Assembly: GCA_021372415.1 (NCBI GenBank)
Contig: JAJFUM010000462.1
Span: 1 to 36,084 of the forward strand
From: Deltaproteobacteria bacterium
GTDB lineage: Bacteria; Desulfobacterota; Syntrophia; Syntrophales; UBA5619
Reading direction: 5' to 3'
DNA length: 36,084 nucleotides
A program made the position numbers and the translations under genes. The notes beneath the pieces were generated by a model, which saw only the letters and a program-made list of their open reading frames with translations, did no database searches and was not told where the DNA came from. This document shows positions 15,524-24,027 of this stretch, piece by piece (position 1 is the stretch's first letter; the number at the start of each line of letters is the position of its first letter).

Positions 15524-16311
15524 TATGACCTCTTCAGGTTGTTCACAACACCCAGCATGCTGTCCGCCGTCTGGATGGACTTGGAGTTGATTTCGTAGGC
15601 CCTCTGCCCCGTGATCATCTTGACCATCTCGTCGATGAGATTGACGTTCGACAGTTCAAGATAACCCTGGGAGATGGTTCCCCTGCCATCCAGATTCGGG
15701 TTGCCCACGGTCGCTTCGCCGGAGGCATCCGTCTTGGTGTAGAGATTCCGGCCGATGCTGCTCAGGCCGGCCGGGTTGATGAACGTGGCCAACTGGAGCT
15801 GACCGATTTGGGTGGTGACCCCTTTGCTGTCCGTTGAGTTGACCTGGCCGGACTTGTCGATGGTGATCGTGACGCTGCCCGTTGGGACGGTGAGATTGGG
15901 GACCAGCAGCAGGCCTTCTGAGTTGCAGACCAGAGAATTCTTGTTGATCTTGAAATTGCCGGCACGGGTGTAGGCCGTCCCGCCGTTCCCGTCGTCGATC
16001 TGAAAGAAACCGTCCCCTTCGATCGCCAGATCGAAGGTGTTGCCGGTCTGCTGGTAGTCGCCCTGGCTGAAGATCTTCTGCGTAGAGATGTTCTTGGCCC
16101 CCATACCGATTTCGATGCCGGCGGGAAGCTGAACGCCCGTGGATGAAGTCGCCCCGGCCTTTGAATAGACCTGATACATGAGGTCCTGGAAGTTAGCCCG
16201 CGACTTCTTGAAGCCAGTGGTGTTCACGTTGGCCAAGTTGTTGGCGATGACGTCCTGATCGATCTGTTGGGCAGCCATTCCTGTCGCAGCAGTATAGAGC
16301 GATCTAATCAT
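15523..16311 (-). CDS. flgG: Distal rod protein FlgG
   Basis: Main subunit of the distal rod. 262 residues, the standard length. N-terminal signature MIRSLYTAATGMAAQQIDQDVIANNLANVNTTGFKK, the middle FDLAIEGDGFFQI, and the C-terminus GYLELSNVNLIDEMVKMITGQRAYEINSKSIQTADSML. ATG 16311 follows AAAGGGG at 6 nt. It sits 14 bp after flgF and overlaps flgA by one base. Confidence 0.97.
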   Translation of the reverse strand: MIRSLYTAATGMAAQQIDQDVIANNLANVNTTGFKKSRANFQDLMYQVYSKAGATSSTGVQLPAGIEIGMGAKNISTQKIFSQGDYQQTGNTFDLAIEGDGFFQIDDGNGGTAYTRAGNFKINKNSLVCNSEGLLLVPNLTVPTGSVTITIDKSGQVNSTDSKGVTTQIGQLQLATFINPAGLSSIGRNLYTKTDASGEATVGNPNLDGRGTISQGYLELSNVNLIDEMVKMITGQRAYEINSKSIQTADSMLGVVNNLKRS

Positions 16312-16325
16312 GAAAAACCCCTTTC

Positions 16326-17039
16326 TTAGCCGATCCGTCCAATTCGGCTGGTGGATAACTTGTCTTCCTCGGACAAGGTCTGGACGACTTTCTGATAGGT
16401 TTCAAACGACCGATGGACTTCGATCATCTCGGCCATTTCCTTGATAAGATTCACGTTGGACGATTCGAGGCATTCCGCTTTGATCTCGGGTTTGTCAACG
16501 GGCTTCATGCCGGCCGTTCCCGGATCCCGGTATAAGCCGCCACCGACATTGGTCAAGGCCTGGCGGTTCGCGAAATCGACGATTCTGAGCTTGCCCACCG
16601 AATTTCCGTCGACGTATACGGAACCGTCGCTGCTGATGTTCACCTTGCCGTTGCCGAGTGTGATGGGCCCGCCGTCGCCGACGACGGGGTCACCCACCTG
16701 GGTGACGATCTGGTTTTGTCTGTTCACGGTGAAATCACTTTTGCGCGTGAAGGCTTGTCCCTCGGCCGTCTGCACGACAAAAAAACCATCCCCCTGGATC
16801 GCCAGGTCGAGGGGATTGCCCGTTTTCTCTACGGGTCCCTGGGAAAAATCGGTATAGAGGATATTTCCGGACAGGTTGTTCCCTTCGCTCTGACCCGCCT
16901 CTTCGATGATCTTCAAGGCCCGCAGGTGCTGCGCCTTGAAACCGTTTGTCGATGCATTGGCCAAGTTATTCGAGATGAAGTCGAGCTGACGGATTCTTTG
17001 ATCCATCGAGGCAGCGACTGCGGAAATATCGTTGGACAT
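16326..17039 (-). CDS. flgF: Proximal rod protein FlgF
   Basis: Rod component between the proximal rod and FlgG. 237 residues: N-terminal rod motif RQLDFISNNLANASTNGFKA, the middle GNPLDLAIQGDGFFVV, and the C-terminal LESSNVNLIKEMAEMIEVHRSFETYQKVVQTLSEED. It is shorter and more divergent than flgG. ATG 17039 follows GGAGAAAGG. It heads flgF-flgG-flgA-flgH-flgI-flgJ, with a sigma-54 promoter 34 bp upstream. Confidence 0.95.
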   Translation of the reverse strand: MSNDISAVAASMDQRIRQLDFISNNLANASTNGFKAQHLRALKIIEEAGQSEGNNLSGNILYTDFSQGPVEKTGNPLDLAIQGDGFFVVQTAEGQAFTRKSDFTVNRQNQIVTQVGDPVVGDGGPITLGNGKVNISSDGSVYVDGNSVGKLRIVDFANRQALTNVGGGLYRDPGTAGMKPVDKPEIKAECLESSNVNLIKEMAEMIEVHRSFETYQKVVQTLSEEDKLSTSRIGRIG

Positions 17040-17072
17040 GGCCTTTCTCCCTGCATTTTGATTGAGAATCTT

Positions 17073-17088
17073 TGCAAGGTATGTGCCA
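17073..17088 (-). promoter_or_regulatory. Sigma-54 promoter of the flgF operon
   Basis: Minus strand TGGCACA-N4-TTGCA (17088-17073), very close to the consensus TGGCACG-N4-TTGCW with the exact GG-N10-GC spacing. Transcription should begin near 17062, ~22 nt before flgF. Confidence 0.88.
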
Positions 17089-17164
17089 CTCGCAGTATGT
17101 TGATGGAATCATGCCGGTTCGGTTTGACCTTGCTGGGTAGACCCTATGGGAATGGTCCTGAGTC

Positions 17165-17179
17165 CGGCATTTTTTGCCG
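17165..17179 (-). repeat. Small hairpin after the FlhB-like gene
   Basis: CGGCA and TGCCG flank five identical bases (TTTTT on the plus strand), forming a 5-bp stem directly after the stop of the FlhB-like gene. There is no downstream T run on the transcribed strand, so termination is doubtful. Confidence 0.25.
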
Positions 17180-17464
17180 TTATGACGAAGCGGCGTTTCG
17201 GTACCGGTCATTTGCCGAATAGACGAAGGCGAGGATTTCGGCGACAGCCTTGTACAACTCGACCGGAATCTGTTCGTCGATCTCCAGTTTGCTGAGAATC
17301 TGGACAAGGCCGGGATCGTTCTTAATGGGGATGCTGTTCTTTTTCGCTATTTCGATGATTTTTTCGGCGATGGTGCCCTTCCCCCTTGCGACCACCTTCG
17401 GGGCTGCATCCTTTTGACTGTCGTATTTCAGGGCCGCGGCCAGGATCGTTTCTGGGTTCTTCAT
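17180..17464 (-). CDS. FlhB C-terminal domain homologue (FhlB / YlqH type)
   Basis: 94 residues aligning with the cytoplasmic tail of FlhB after its NPTH cleavage site: AALKYDSQKDAAPKVVARGKGTIAEKIIEIAKKNSIPIKNDPGLVQILSKLEIDEQIPVELYKAVAEILAFVYS matches the end of the full FlhB at 24027-25103. It has no membrane segments and no NPTH. Such stand-alone domains are known in many flagellates and can partly replace the FlhB tail in export-substrate switching. ATG 17464 is chosen because it overlaps the upstream stop as ATGA. It is paired with a FliK-like gene, as in Bacillus ylqG-ylqH. Confidence 0.9.
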   Translation of the reverse strand: MKNPETILAAALKYDSQKDAAPKVVARGKGTIAEKIIEIAKKNSIPIKNDPGLVQILSKLEIDEQIPVELYKAVAEILAFVYSANDRYRNAASS

Positions 17465-18618
17465 ACGCATAGGTCGATGGTGTTTTGCGAATAGAGCCTG
17501 TGGTTCAGGAGAAAATCCTGTTTCCAGGAGGGAAGATCCCGGTCGATGATGCACTGAACCTGGGGGGCGACATACCCGAGACCGGACAGTTTTGCCTGGA
17601 GTTCATCCAAGCTACGTCCCATGAAATCGGCTGCGGCGGGAGTGGGGCATTTGATCGTGCATTGGAGGTTTCCTCCCCGGAGAGATGCCTCGATGGCCAA
17701 ATCGCCCAGGGCATCCATATCGACGAAGAGGACCACCTTGTAACGGGATTCTCTTCCCTGTGCGCCCTTTTCCTTCTCCGTTTCAATGAAGAGATCCTGC
17801 ATCCGGATGCCATCGGAGCATTGAAAGGGGATCTGGAACGCAAAGAACTGGTCCTGCTCCTGCGCCAAGACATTGACGATCTGTAGCGATTCGATGACCC
17901 GTAGGGCATGGTCGACGAAGTTGCTGAGGCCCTCCAGCCGCTGCTGCCCCCCTTGTGTCAAAGAATCATTATTAATTCCGATATATTGAAGTTCTGCGGC
18001 GAGATTCAAGAGGGCGGTTTTCAGGTTGGGAGGATATTCCCCCTCTGCCCGAAACGAGGGATCGGCCAGGAGCTTTTTGAGGTCGCTCTCCAGGGTCAGA
18101 CCCAGTGACGTCAGGCTTTCTTTGAGGTAAAGCGGATCGTTGAGGCTGGATCTGGATACAATGATCCGTTCCATCAACTGGGGAAGAGTCTGGATATCTT
18201 TTTTGTTTATAAGCGTCGATAATTCATTGATATTCTCCTTTGAGAGGAGATCTCTGAGGGAGATGAACAGATCCTTCAGCGCATTGGGATTGGATCGGAA
18301 CAACTTTATGAAATTATTCGTTATGATGGATTCTTCGTCAACAGGATTGAGGACCTGCAGAACCAGGGTCGGATGGACTTGCTCGACACGGACCGTCAAT
18401 TTATCGCCAGGTTGAAGGGGAAAGGGACTTTCGGCAATGACCGTTGAACCCTTGAGCTGGAGATGGGCCTTTTGATCAGGGGTGTACCCGGTGACAAGTG
18501 CCCTGAGGGTTTCACCAGGGACTAGATTTTTGGGGGAAGTCGCTGTGGAAACTCCAGCGAGTTCCTGGGAGGGGACAATCGCCCTGAGCATCTCCGGGGA
18601 TATGGTGAGAGAGGCCAT
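17461..18618 (-). CDS. Second FliK-like protein (hook-length control C-terminal domain)
   Basis: 385 residues. The N-terminal part is a beta domain (LVPGETLRALVTGYTPDQKAHLQLKG ... PLQPGDKLTVRVEQVHPTLVLQVL). Residues ~100-260 are helical. The C-terminal ~120 resemble the Flg_hook domain of FliK (YKVVLFVDMDALGDLAIEASLRGGNLQCTIKCPTP ... SLDELQAKLSGLGY). The canonical FliK lies at the right edge of the window, so this is a paralogue, of the YlqG type, coupled by a 4-bp overlap to a FlhB-tail homologue. The pair probably tunes type III substrate specificity. The start ATG 18618 has only a distant AAGG, suggesting coupling to the gene upstream. Confidence 0.85.
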   Translation of the reverse strand: MASLTISPEMLRAIVPSQELAGVSTATSPKNLVPGETLRALVTGYTPDQKAHLQLKGSTVIAESPFPLQPGDKLTVRVEQVHPTLVLQVLNPVDEESIITNNFIKLFRSNPNALKDLFISLRDLLSKENINELSTLINKKDIQTLPQLMERIIVSRSSLNDPLYLKESLTSLGLTLESDLKKLLADPSFRAEGEYPPNLKTALLNLAAELQYIGINNDSLTQGGQQRLEGLSNFVDHALRVIESLQIVNVLAQEQDQFFAFQIPFQCSDGIRMQDLFIETEKEKGAQGRESRYKVVLFVDMDALGDLAIEASLRGGNLQCTIKCPTPAAADFMGRSLDELQAKLSGLGYVAPQVQCIIDRDLPSWKQDFLLNHRLYSQNTIDLCV

Positions 18619-18626
18619 GGTTGGGT

Positions 18627-18941
18627 CTAGACCTTGATATCAATATGACCCTCGGGATCACGGCATGAAGAGGGATCTTCCTCCGTTCCCGTCGCTTCCT
18701 TGGGGGCAGGATGGTCCTCCCGAGAGGGGTTTCGTTGCCGTTTTTCACCTTCGCCTTTTGCGCGGACGGATTCCTTCTCGTCGGATTCGTTCACCTTTTG
18801 CAGCATTCTTCGATGTTCCTGACTGAGTTGCATTTCGAAGTATCGCTGTTGAACATCGGCATGTTGCTGCTGAATCTGTTGAATCCGCTCCGTAAGGCTC
18901 GACTGCAAAATGCTCTCGTGACGATCAATCGCTCGGACCAT
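18627..18941 (-). CDS. Uncharacterised small coiled-coil protein of the flagellar late operon
   Basis: 104 residues, not recognised. Residues 1-50 are a Gln-rich amphipathic helix (LTERIQQIQQQHADVQQRYFEMQLSQEHRRMLQKV). The second half is highly charged and Pro/Glu/Lys-rich, probably disordered, ending GHIDIKV. ATG 18941 has AAAGGTG 7-8 nt upstream. It is first in an operon with the FliK-like and FlhB-like genes behind a sigma-28 promoter, which argues it is a real gene with a late flagellar role. The composition would suit an export substrate or a chaperone. No function is claimed. Confidence 0.7.
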   Translation of the reverse strand: MVRAIDRHESILQSSLTERIQQIQQQHADVQQRYFEMQLSQEHRRMLQKVNESDEKESVRAKGEGEKRQRNPSREDHPAPKEATGTEEDPSSCRDPEGHIDIKV

Positions 18942-19225
18942 GACGGCACCTTTCCCTATCTCCTATGCATCATAATGGTTATCGGAAAAGCATCGTGATG
19001 ACTTTAGGTGACCGGAGTGGATGGGTCGTCATCTCGACCGAGCGCTGGATCCGAAACTTAATAGGAGCATTTTCCGATGCAATTCATGGCGGCCTCTGTT
19101 TGGTGAGACCTTTCACGACACTTATAGGAGAGTGTTTCCCAACCCCCTTTCTCAATGATCGCCGATGCCACCTGGCCTCCGCCTCGTTGGGATATCCAGG
19201 TGACGAAATCTATCTTATTTTCGAC
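18942..19225. other. Gene-free spacer between fliA and the late operon
   Basis: 284 bp with no credible ORF. It holds the sigma-28 promoter described separately and a loose inverted repeat CACCTGG (19169-19175) / CCAGGTG (19196-19202) just past the fliA stop. No intrinsic terminator with a T run is visible, so the fliA operon may read through or end by Rho. Confidence 0.6.
18979..19006 (-). promoter_or_regulatory. Sigma-28 promoter of the orphan / FliK-like / FlhB-like operon
   Basis: Minus strand TAAAGTCA (19006-18999), 12-nt spacer, TCCGATAA (18986-18979). Same spacing as the fliC, fliD, flaG and flgM promoters. Start near 18972, ~30 nt before the ATG at 18941. Confidence 0.78.
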
Positions 19226-19945
19226 CTATCTCCATGAATCCTTCAGGGCGCTCCGGAGGCGCACGATGGCCTGCGTGTGCAATTGGCAGACCCGGGATTC
19301 CGTCAGATCGAGAATCCTGCCGATTTCTTTCATGGTCATCTCGTCGCTGTAATAAAGAGACATCACCACCTTCTCTTTTCCCGGCAGATCATCAATCAGC
19401 TTCTTCAATTGGTTCCTGAGCTCTTCCCCTGCAAACAGATCGAAAGGGGTTCCCCGATTGACGGATTCCATGACCTCCGCAGAACTGTGGGTCTCAAGAT
19501 ACTCGGGCGTGAGGTCCTCCTGGCTTATGAGGGGGATGCCCTTGGTGTCATCGAGCAGCTTATAATATTGCTCCAGAGTGATTCCGAGGTAATTGGCCAC
19601 CTCTTCTTCTTCCGGACGCCGACCCAAAGTCTTCTTCATGTTGGCGAAGGCTTCCTCGAGCTTGCTGTCTTTATGACGGATTGAACGAGGCACCCAGTCC
19701 CTGGACCGCAGTTCATCGAGAATCGCGCCTTTAATCCGGAAGCGGGCATAGGTCTCGAACTGTACATTCCTGTTTTCATCAAATTTGTCGAGGGCTTCCA
19801 TAAGCCCTATGATGCCAACATTATACAGATCTTCACGGTCGGCCGCGTCGATGGGCAGTTTAACGGACATCCTCCCGACAATGCTCTTGACGAGAGGGCC
19901 GTATTTCATGATCAATTTGTCGCGGTCCTTATTATTCCCGGCCAT
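19226..19945 (-). CDS. fliA: Flagellar sigma factor FliA (sigma-28)
   Basis: Directs RNA polymerase to late flagellar promoters. 239 residues with all regions of the family: region 2 (LVKSIVGRMSVKLP ... DLYNVGIIGLMEALDKFDENRNVQFETYARFRIKGAILDELRSRDWVPRSIR), region 3 (LGRRPEEEEVANYLGI) and the region 4 helix-turn-helix (DEMTMKEIGRILDLTESRVCQLHTQAIVRLRSAL). ATG 19945 lies 4 bp after the flhG stop with no Shine-Dalgarno, so translation is probably coupled to flhG. It is the last gene of the long motA-to-fliA run, which appears to be under sigma-54 control. Confidence 0.97.
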   Translation of the reverse strand: MAGNNKDRDKLIMKYGPLVKSIVGRMSVKLPIDAADREDLYNVGIIGLMEALDKFDENRNVQFETYARFRIKGAILDELRSRDWVPRSIRHKDSKLEEAFANMKKTLGRRPEEEEVANYLGITLEQYYKLLDDTKGIPLISQEDLTPEYLETHSSAEVMESVNRGTPFDLFAGEELRNQLKKLIDDLPGKEKVVMSLYYSDEMTMKEIGRILDLTESRVCQLHTQAIVRLRSALKDSWR

Positions 19946-19949
19946 GGTG

Positions 19950-20822
19950 TCAATTAAAAAAACTCATTACCCCGTCATCCTCCTGCTCCGATGATGATTG
20001 GCAGAGTTTCTTTGCCACTTCCCGCAGGCACTTGATGGATGGGGATTGGGGATATAGTTCTGCCAAGAGCTTCTGCTGTTTGACCGCTGATGGAAGGTTC
20101 TCGTCGTAGACGATGTGCCCCAAGTTTTCGATGGCCAGATTCAGAAAATGATCAGTGGCCTGGGCCAGGCGCCGAAAGACTTCCGTGGCCTCCTGTTGCG
20201 TTTTGACCATGTTGACCAGGAGCCTGAATCTCTTTTTTGCATGCCGCTGGTACAGGACCTTGATCAGGGCATAGGCGTCGGTCAGGGAGGTTGGCTCCGG
20301 CGTGACCACCACAATGGTTTCCTTGGCAACCATGTTGAAGTACATGACATTTTCACTGATCCCGGCACTGGTGTCGATCAGGAGATAATCGGGACGCACT
20401 TGCAGGGTGTTCATGGCGTCCTGAAGCGCCAATTTCTGGGTCATGGTCAGTGTGGCCATCTCCTGTATGCCCGATGAAGAGGGGAGGATCTTGATGCCTC
20501 CGGGACCGTTGATGAGGGTTTCCTTCAGGGTCTTCTCACCCTTCAGGATATGGTAGAGGTTGTATTGGGGCGTAAGACCCAAGATGAGATCGATGTTCGC
20601 CAGCCCGCAGTCGGCGTCCAGGACAAGGGTCTTCTTCCTCATCCCGGCAAGCAGAAAGGCGAGATTCGCCACGATGTTCGTTTTCCCCACCCCTCCCTTT
20701 CCGCTCGTGATGGAGGCGATACAGGTCCTGTTCTTGTGTACAGTGGGTATCTCTTTTGGCATGGCGTCCCGTGTCTCTCTCTCTTGTACTGCGAGCTGCC
20801 TTAATATGTTGGCCTGGTCCAC
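19950..20822 (-). CDS. flhG: MinD-like ATPase FlhG (FleN/YlxH), flagellar number regulator
   Basis: Limits flagellar number and stimulates FlhF. It has the N-terminal activation motif DQAxxLR (MDQANILRQLA), the deviant Walker A SGKGGVGKTN near residues 40-49, the switch LDADCGLANIDLILGL and YLLIDTSAGI, and a C-terminal region rich in Lys and Gln. 290 residues is normal. GTG 20822 is the start, with GAGAGG ~5 nt upstream. The gene ends in a T7 run just before fliA. It is 9 bp after flhF. Confidence 0.96.
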   Translation of the reverse strand: MDQANILRQLAVQERETRDAMPKEIPTVHKNRTCIASITSGKGGVGKTNIVANLAFLLAGMRKKTLVLDADCGLANIDLILGLTPQYNLYHILKGEKTLKETLINGPGGIKILPSSSGIQEMATLTMTQKLALQDAMNTLQVRPDYLLIDTSAGISENVMYFNMVAKETIVVVTPEPTSLTDAYALIKVLYQRHAKKRFRLLVNMVKTQQEATEVFRRLAQATDHFLNLAIENLGHIVYDENLPSAVKQQKLLAELYPQSPSIKCLREVAKKLCQSSSEQEDDGVMSFFN

Positions 20823-20831
20823 TTTTACCTC

Positions 20832-21950
20832 TCAGTTCAATCTCTGTTGCAGAATCAGTTTTGCGAGTCTCTCGGGGCTCGCCGGCTCTATATCGCGCGG
20901 GACGTTCTGTCCTGTGGTCACGAAAGAGACCGGTTTCCCCAGATCGTGGATGACATCGTAAAGACACCCGAGGGAACGGCATTCGTCCACTTTCGTCAGG
21001 ATAATTCGGTCGTAACCGAAGAGCCCAAAGCGATCGGCCGCTTCCAACAGGTATTCCCTGTTTGCAACGGGATTCAAGAGCAGCACCGTTTCCACGGCCG
21101 GATCCAGGATCGACTTCAACGCGTTCAGCGATACGCTGTCGTTGTGATTCCGACCGGGGGTGTCCACAAGGATCACGTCCTTCTCGGCAAAGGTCGCCAT
21201 GGAGTCCAGGAACGCTGCCTTTTCCGAGGCGACTTGGATGGGAAGGTCCATGATCTTTGCGTAGATTTTCAATTGTTCTGCCGCAGCAATCCTGAAGGTG
21301 TCGGTGGTGATCAGGCCGACCTTCTTCTTCTTGTCGAGGCTGTAATGGGCGGCAAGCTTGGCCAGGGTCGTTGTTTTGCCCACGCCCGTCGGTCCGATCA
21401 AAGCCATGATTCGCCTCTCCTTCCGGTGATCCTTTGGGAAGGAGCGGGCGATCAGCCGTTCGATAATGCCGATCCCCTTCTCGTAGGTATCCCTTTCCTC
21501 GCGGGGGACATCCTTTTTGATGGTTTCCAGCAACTGTATCGATTTGTGGCGGGAGATCCCGTTGGAAATCAGCGTTCGATAGATATCCCGGAGGTGCGGG
21601 GCGTTTTGGGCCGCGGCACTGTCGAACAGGACGTTCATGGTTTCCTTGAGGTCCGTCAGATCCTTCTGGAGGGAAAAGGTCTGAGTCAGCCTGTCGATGT
21701 GGGACCGGAGGTCCTTGAATTCCTGCCTGAGGCAGGTAACCCATTCCTCCTGTCGTTCCTCTCCCCTGGGAACCCCAGGGCCATCGCCGAGGGGCTTTTC
21801 GGTCTTGTCTCTGGCGGCCACCACTTCAAGGAATCCCGGTCGGCCGGTCAGTTTCTTGGTCGAGAGAATGATGGCATCGGGACCGAGATCCTTCTTGATT
21901 CTGGCCATCGCTTCCTGCATTGTGGCTACTTCGTATCGTTTGCTTTGCAT
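20832..21950 (-). CDS. flhF: SRP-type GTPase FlhF, polar flagellar placement
   Basis: Positions the flagellar basal body, usually at the pole. 372 residues: a basic N-terminal B domain (MQSKRYEVATMQEAMARIKKDLG), the N helix domain and the G domain with P-loop GPTGVGKT (186-193), DTFRIAAAEQLKIYAKI, the G3 segment DTPGRN (Pro where Ala is usual), and the G4 TKVDE near 318. ATG 21950 is 1 bp past the flhA stop. With flhG downstream this predicts a polar flagellum. Confidence 0.96.
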   Translation of the reverse strand: MQSKRYEVATMQEAMARIKKDLGPDAIILSTKKLTGRPGFLEVVAARDKTEKPLGDGPGVPRGEERQEEWVTCLRQEFKDLRSHIDRLTQTFSLQKDLTDLKETMNVLFDSAAAQNAPHLRDIYRTLISNGISRHKSIQLLETIKKDVPREERDTYEKGIGIIERLIARSFPKDHRKERRIMALIGPTGVGKTTTLAKLAAHYSLDKKKKVGLITTDTFRIAAAEQLKIYAKIMDLPIQVASEKAAFLDSMATFAEKDVILVDTPGRNHNDSVSLNALKSILDPAVETVLLLNPVANREYLLEAADRFGLFGYDRIILTKVDECRSLGCLYDVIHDLGKPVSFVTTGQNVPRDIEPASPERLAKLILQQRLN

Positions 21951-21951
21951 A

Positions 21952-24027
21952 TTAGACTTCCACCATTCCGTGGGATGTAATGTTGGTATCGGTCGTTATC
22001 TCGTTATGGGCCAGAACGACGATGCTCGGGAAAAACCGTTCCAGTATCTTTCTCAAGTGGGTCCGTGTATTGGCGGAACACAAAATGATCGGAGGAAGGC
22101 CGATGGACTGGAAACTCCCCAGCAGGTGGCTGGTGTTTTCAACCATTTTCCTGACGAATCCATGATCGGGTGACACGAAGGATTCATATTCCGTATGCTG
22201 GACGGAGCGTCCGATGACCTCTTCGATTTCCGGAGAGACCATGACGACGTGAATGGTGTGTTCCCGATCCCGGTATTGCCGGGTAATCGTCCGGGACAGG
22301 GCTTGACGGACATAGCTCGTCAGTATGTCGATATTCTTTGTCATGGAGATATGGTCCGCCAGGGTCTCGATGATCAGCATCATGTCGCGAACCGAAACCC
22401 GCTCCTTGAGCAGACGTTGCAAAACCTTCTGCAGGGTCCCGATCGGGATGACCTTCGGCACCAGATCTTCAAGGACATTGGGATAGGTGCCAGCAAGGCT
22501 GTCCAGAATGGACTGGACCTCTTGGCGGCCGAGGAGTTCATCCACATGGGATTTGATGATTTCGGTGATATGGGTGGTCATGACCGTTGCGGAATCGACC
22601 ACGACGAATCCCTTGGCCTGAACGCTTTCCACATCCCGCTCCGGTATCCAGACCGCCGGAAGGCCGAATGCCGGCTCCTTGGTCGGAATTCCGGTGATTT
22701 TCGTCCCCGTCTCTTCAGGAACGATGACGAGGGAATGGTCCGGCATCAGTTCCCCACGGGCGATCTCAATCCCCTTCATGAGGAAGGAATATTCGTTCGG
22801 CTTGAGCTGGAGATTGTCGCGGATATGGATGGCCGGCATGATGAAGCCCATCTCGCTCGCCATCTGTTTCCTGAGGGATTTGATCCGATGGAGGAGTTCG
22901 CCTCCCTGAGACGTATCCACGAGGGAAATGAGACCATAACCGACTTCAAGGCCGAGCGGGTCCAGTGGAACGAGGAGTTCCGCCGGGGTTTCTGCGGCCG
23001 GTGCAGGGGCCTCTTCCTTCTCGACGGTCTTGTCTTCGGTCGAGTGAAAGAGTCGATAAGCAAGAAAAGCCATGACCCCCGCGACGATGATGAACGATAC
23101 CTTGGGCATTCCCGGGATCAGTGCAAAAGTAAAGAGCATGATCGACGAGACGGCGATCGCCTTGGGTTGGGTGAAGAGTTGCTTCTTGATCTCCGCGCCC
23201 AGTTCGACCGTCGTGGCCGTTCGGGTAACCAGCATACCGGCGGCCGTTGAAACGATCAGTGCAGGCACTTGCGTCACAAGGCCGTCTCCGACCGATAGAA
23301 GGGTGTAAGTCCTGGCGGCGTCCACGAGGGGCATCCCCTGTTGAATGGCGCCGATGATGAGCCCCCCGATCACGTTGACCAGGACGATGATCACCCCGGC
23401 GATGGCGTCTCCCCGGACGAACTTGCTGGCACCGTCCATGGCCCCGTAAAAGTTCGCCTCATTTTCGATCTCGCCACGGCGTCGACGCGCCTCCCCGTCA
23501 GAGATCAGCCCGGTATTCAGGTCGGCATCGATGCTCATCTGTTTTCCAGGCATGGCATCGAGTGTAAAGCGGGCGGCAACCTCGGCGATTCTCGTGGCCC
23601 CTTTTGTGATGACGATGAAATTGATCAGGACCAGGACGCTGAAAACGATCAGCCCGACGACATAGTTGCCCCCCACCACAAAGGTGCCGAAGGCCTTGAT
23701 GACTTGACCTGCTGCGCCGGTGCCCTCACTGCCGTGGAGAAGGATCAGCCGGGTGGAGGCCACATTGAGAGAAAGCCTCAAAAGGGTGACGACCAGCAAG
23801 ATCGATGGAAACACGGAAAAGTCGAGCGGTTTTGAGACAAACATCGCCATGAGCAGGATGATGATGGAGATGGTAATGCTGAAAGAGAGGAGGATGTCCA
23901 AGATGAAGGTCGGCAACGGCACCACCATCACGACCAGAATCCCAATGACGCCAACGGCTAACGCGGCGCTGCTGCTGTTCATGATCTCAGAGAGATAATT
24001 TTTTTTCACTGCAATCGCTTGGGCCAT
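21952..24027 (-). CDS. flhA: Flagellar export gate protein FlhA
   Basis: Inner-membrane export gate; its cytoplasmic ring docks chaperone-substrate complexes. 691 residues: eight membrane segments in the first ~330, including the conserved cytoplasmic loop with IDADLNTGLISDGEARRRR and the FHIPEP-family motif FYGAMDGASKFVRGDAIAG. Then come a charged linker (EKEEAPAPAAETPAE) and the C-terminal domain (LEVGYGLISLVDTSQGGELLHRIKSLRKQMASEMGF). ATG 24027 overlaps the flhB stop (TGATG). Confidence 0.98.
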   Translation of the reverse strand: MAQAIAVKKNYLSEIMNSSSAALAVGVIGILVVMVVPLPTFILDILLSFSITISIIILLMAMFVSKPLDFSVFPSILLVVTLLRLSLNVASTRLILLHGSEGTGAAGQVIKAFGTFVVGGNYVVGLIVFSVLVLINFIVITKGATRIAEVAARFTLDAMPGKQMSIDADLNTGLISDGEARRRRGEIENEANFYGAMDGASKFVRGDAIAGVIIVLVNVIGGLIIGAIQQGMPLVDAARTYTLLSVGDGLVTQVPALIVSTAAGMLVTRTATTVELGAEIKKQLFTQPKAIAVSSIMLFTFALIPGMPKVSFIIVAGVMAFLAYRLFHSTEDKTVEKEEAPAPAAETPAELLVPLDPLGLEVGYGLISLVDTSQGGELLHRIKSLRKQMASEMGFIMPAIHIRDNLQLKPNEYSFLMKGIEIARGELMPDHSLVIVPEETGTKITGIPTKEPAFGLPAVWIPERDVESVQAKGFVVVDSATVMTTHITEIIKSHVDELLGRQEVQSILDSLAGTYPNVLEDLVPKVIPIGTLQKVLQRLLKERVSVRDMMLIIETLADHISMTKNIDILTSYVRQALSRTITRQYRDREHTIHVVMVSPEIEEVIGRSVQHTEYESFVSPDHGFVRKMVENTSHLLGSFQSIGLPPIILCSANTRTHLRKILERFFPSIVVLAHNEITTDTNITSHGMVEV

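Noticed and set aside
18391..18412. GGCGATAAAT on the minus strand as a sigma-28 -10 box
   Set aside because: Lies inside the FliK-like coding sequence, lacks the CCGATAA core and has no upstream box.
20536..21744. Minus-strand ORF of 402 codons in another frame of flhF/flhG
   Set aside because: Same strand but out of frame with two clear genes; Arg/Gly/Pro-rich with no family resemblance.
22195..23250. Plus-strand ORF of 351 codons opposite flhA
   Set aside because: Antisense shadow of flhA, rich in Asp/Gly/His, no domain or ribosome site.
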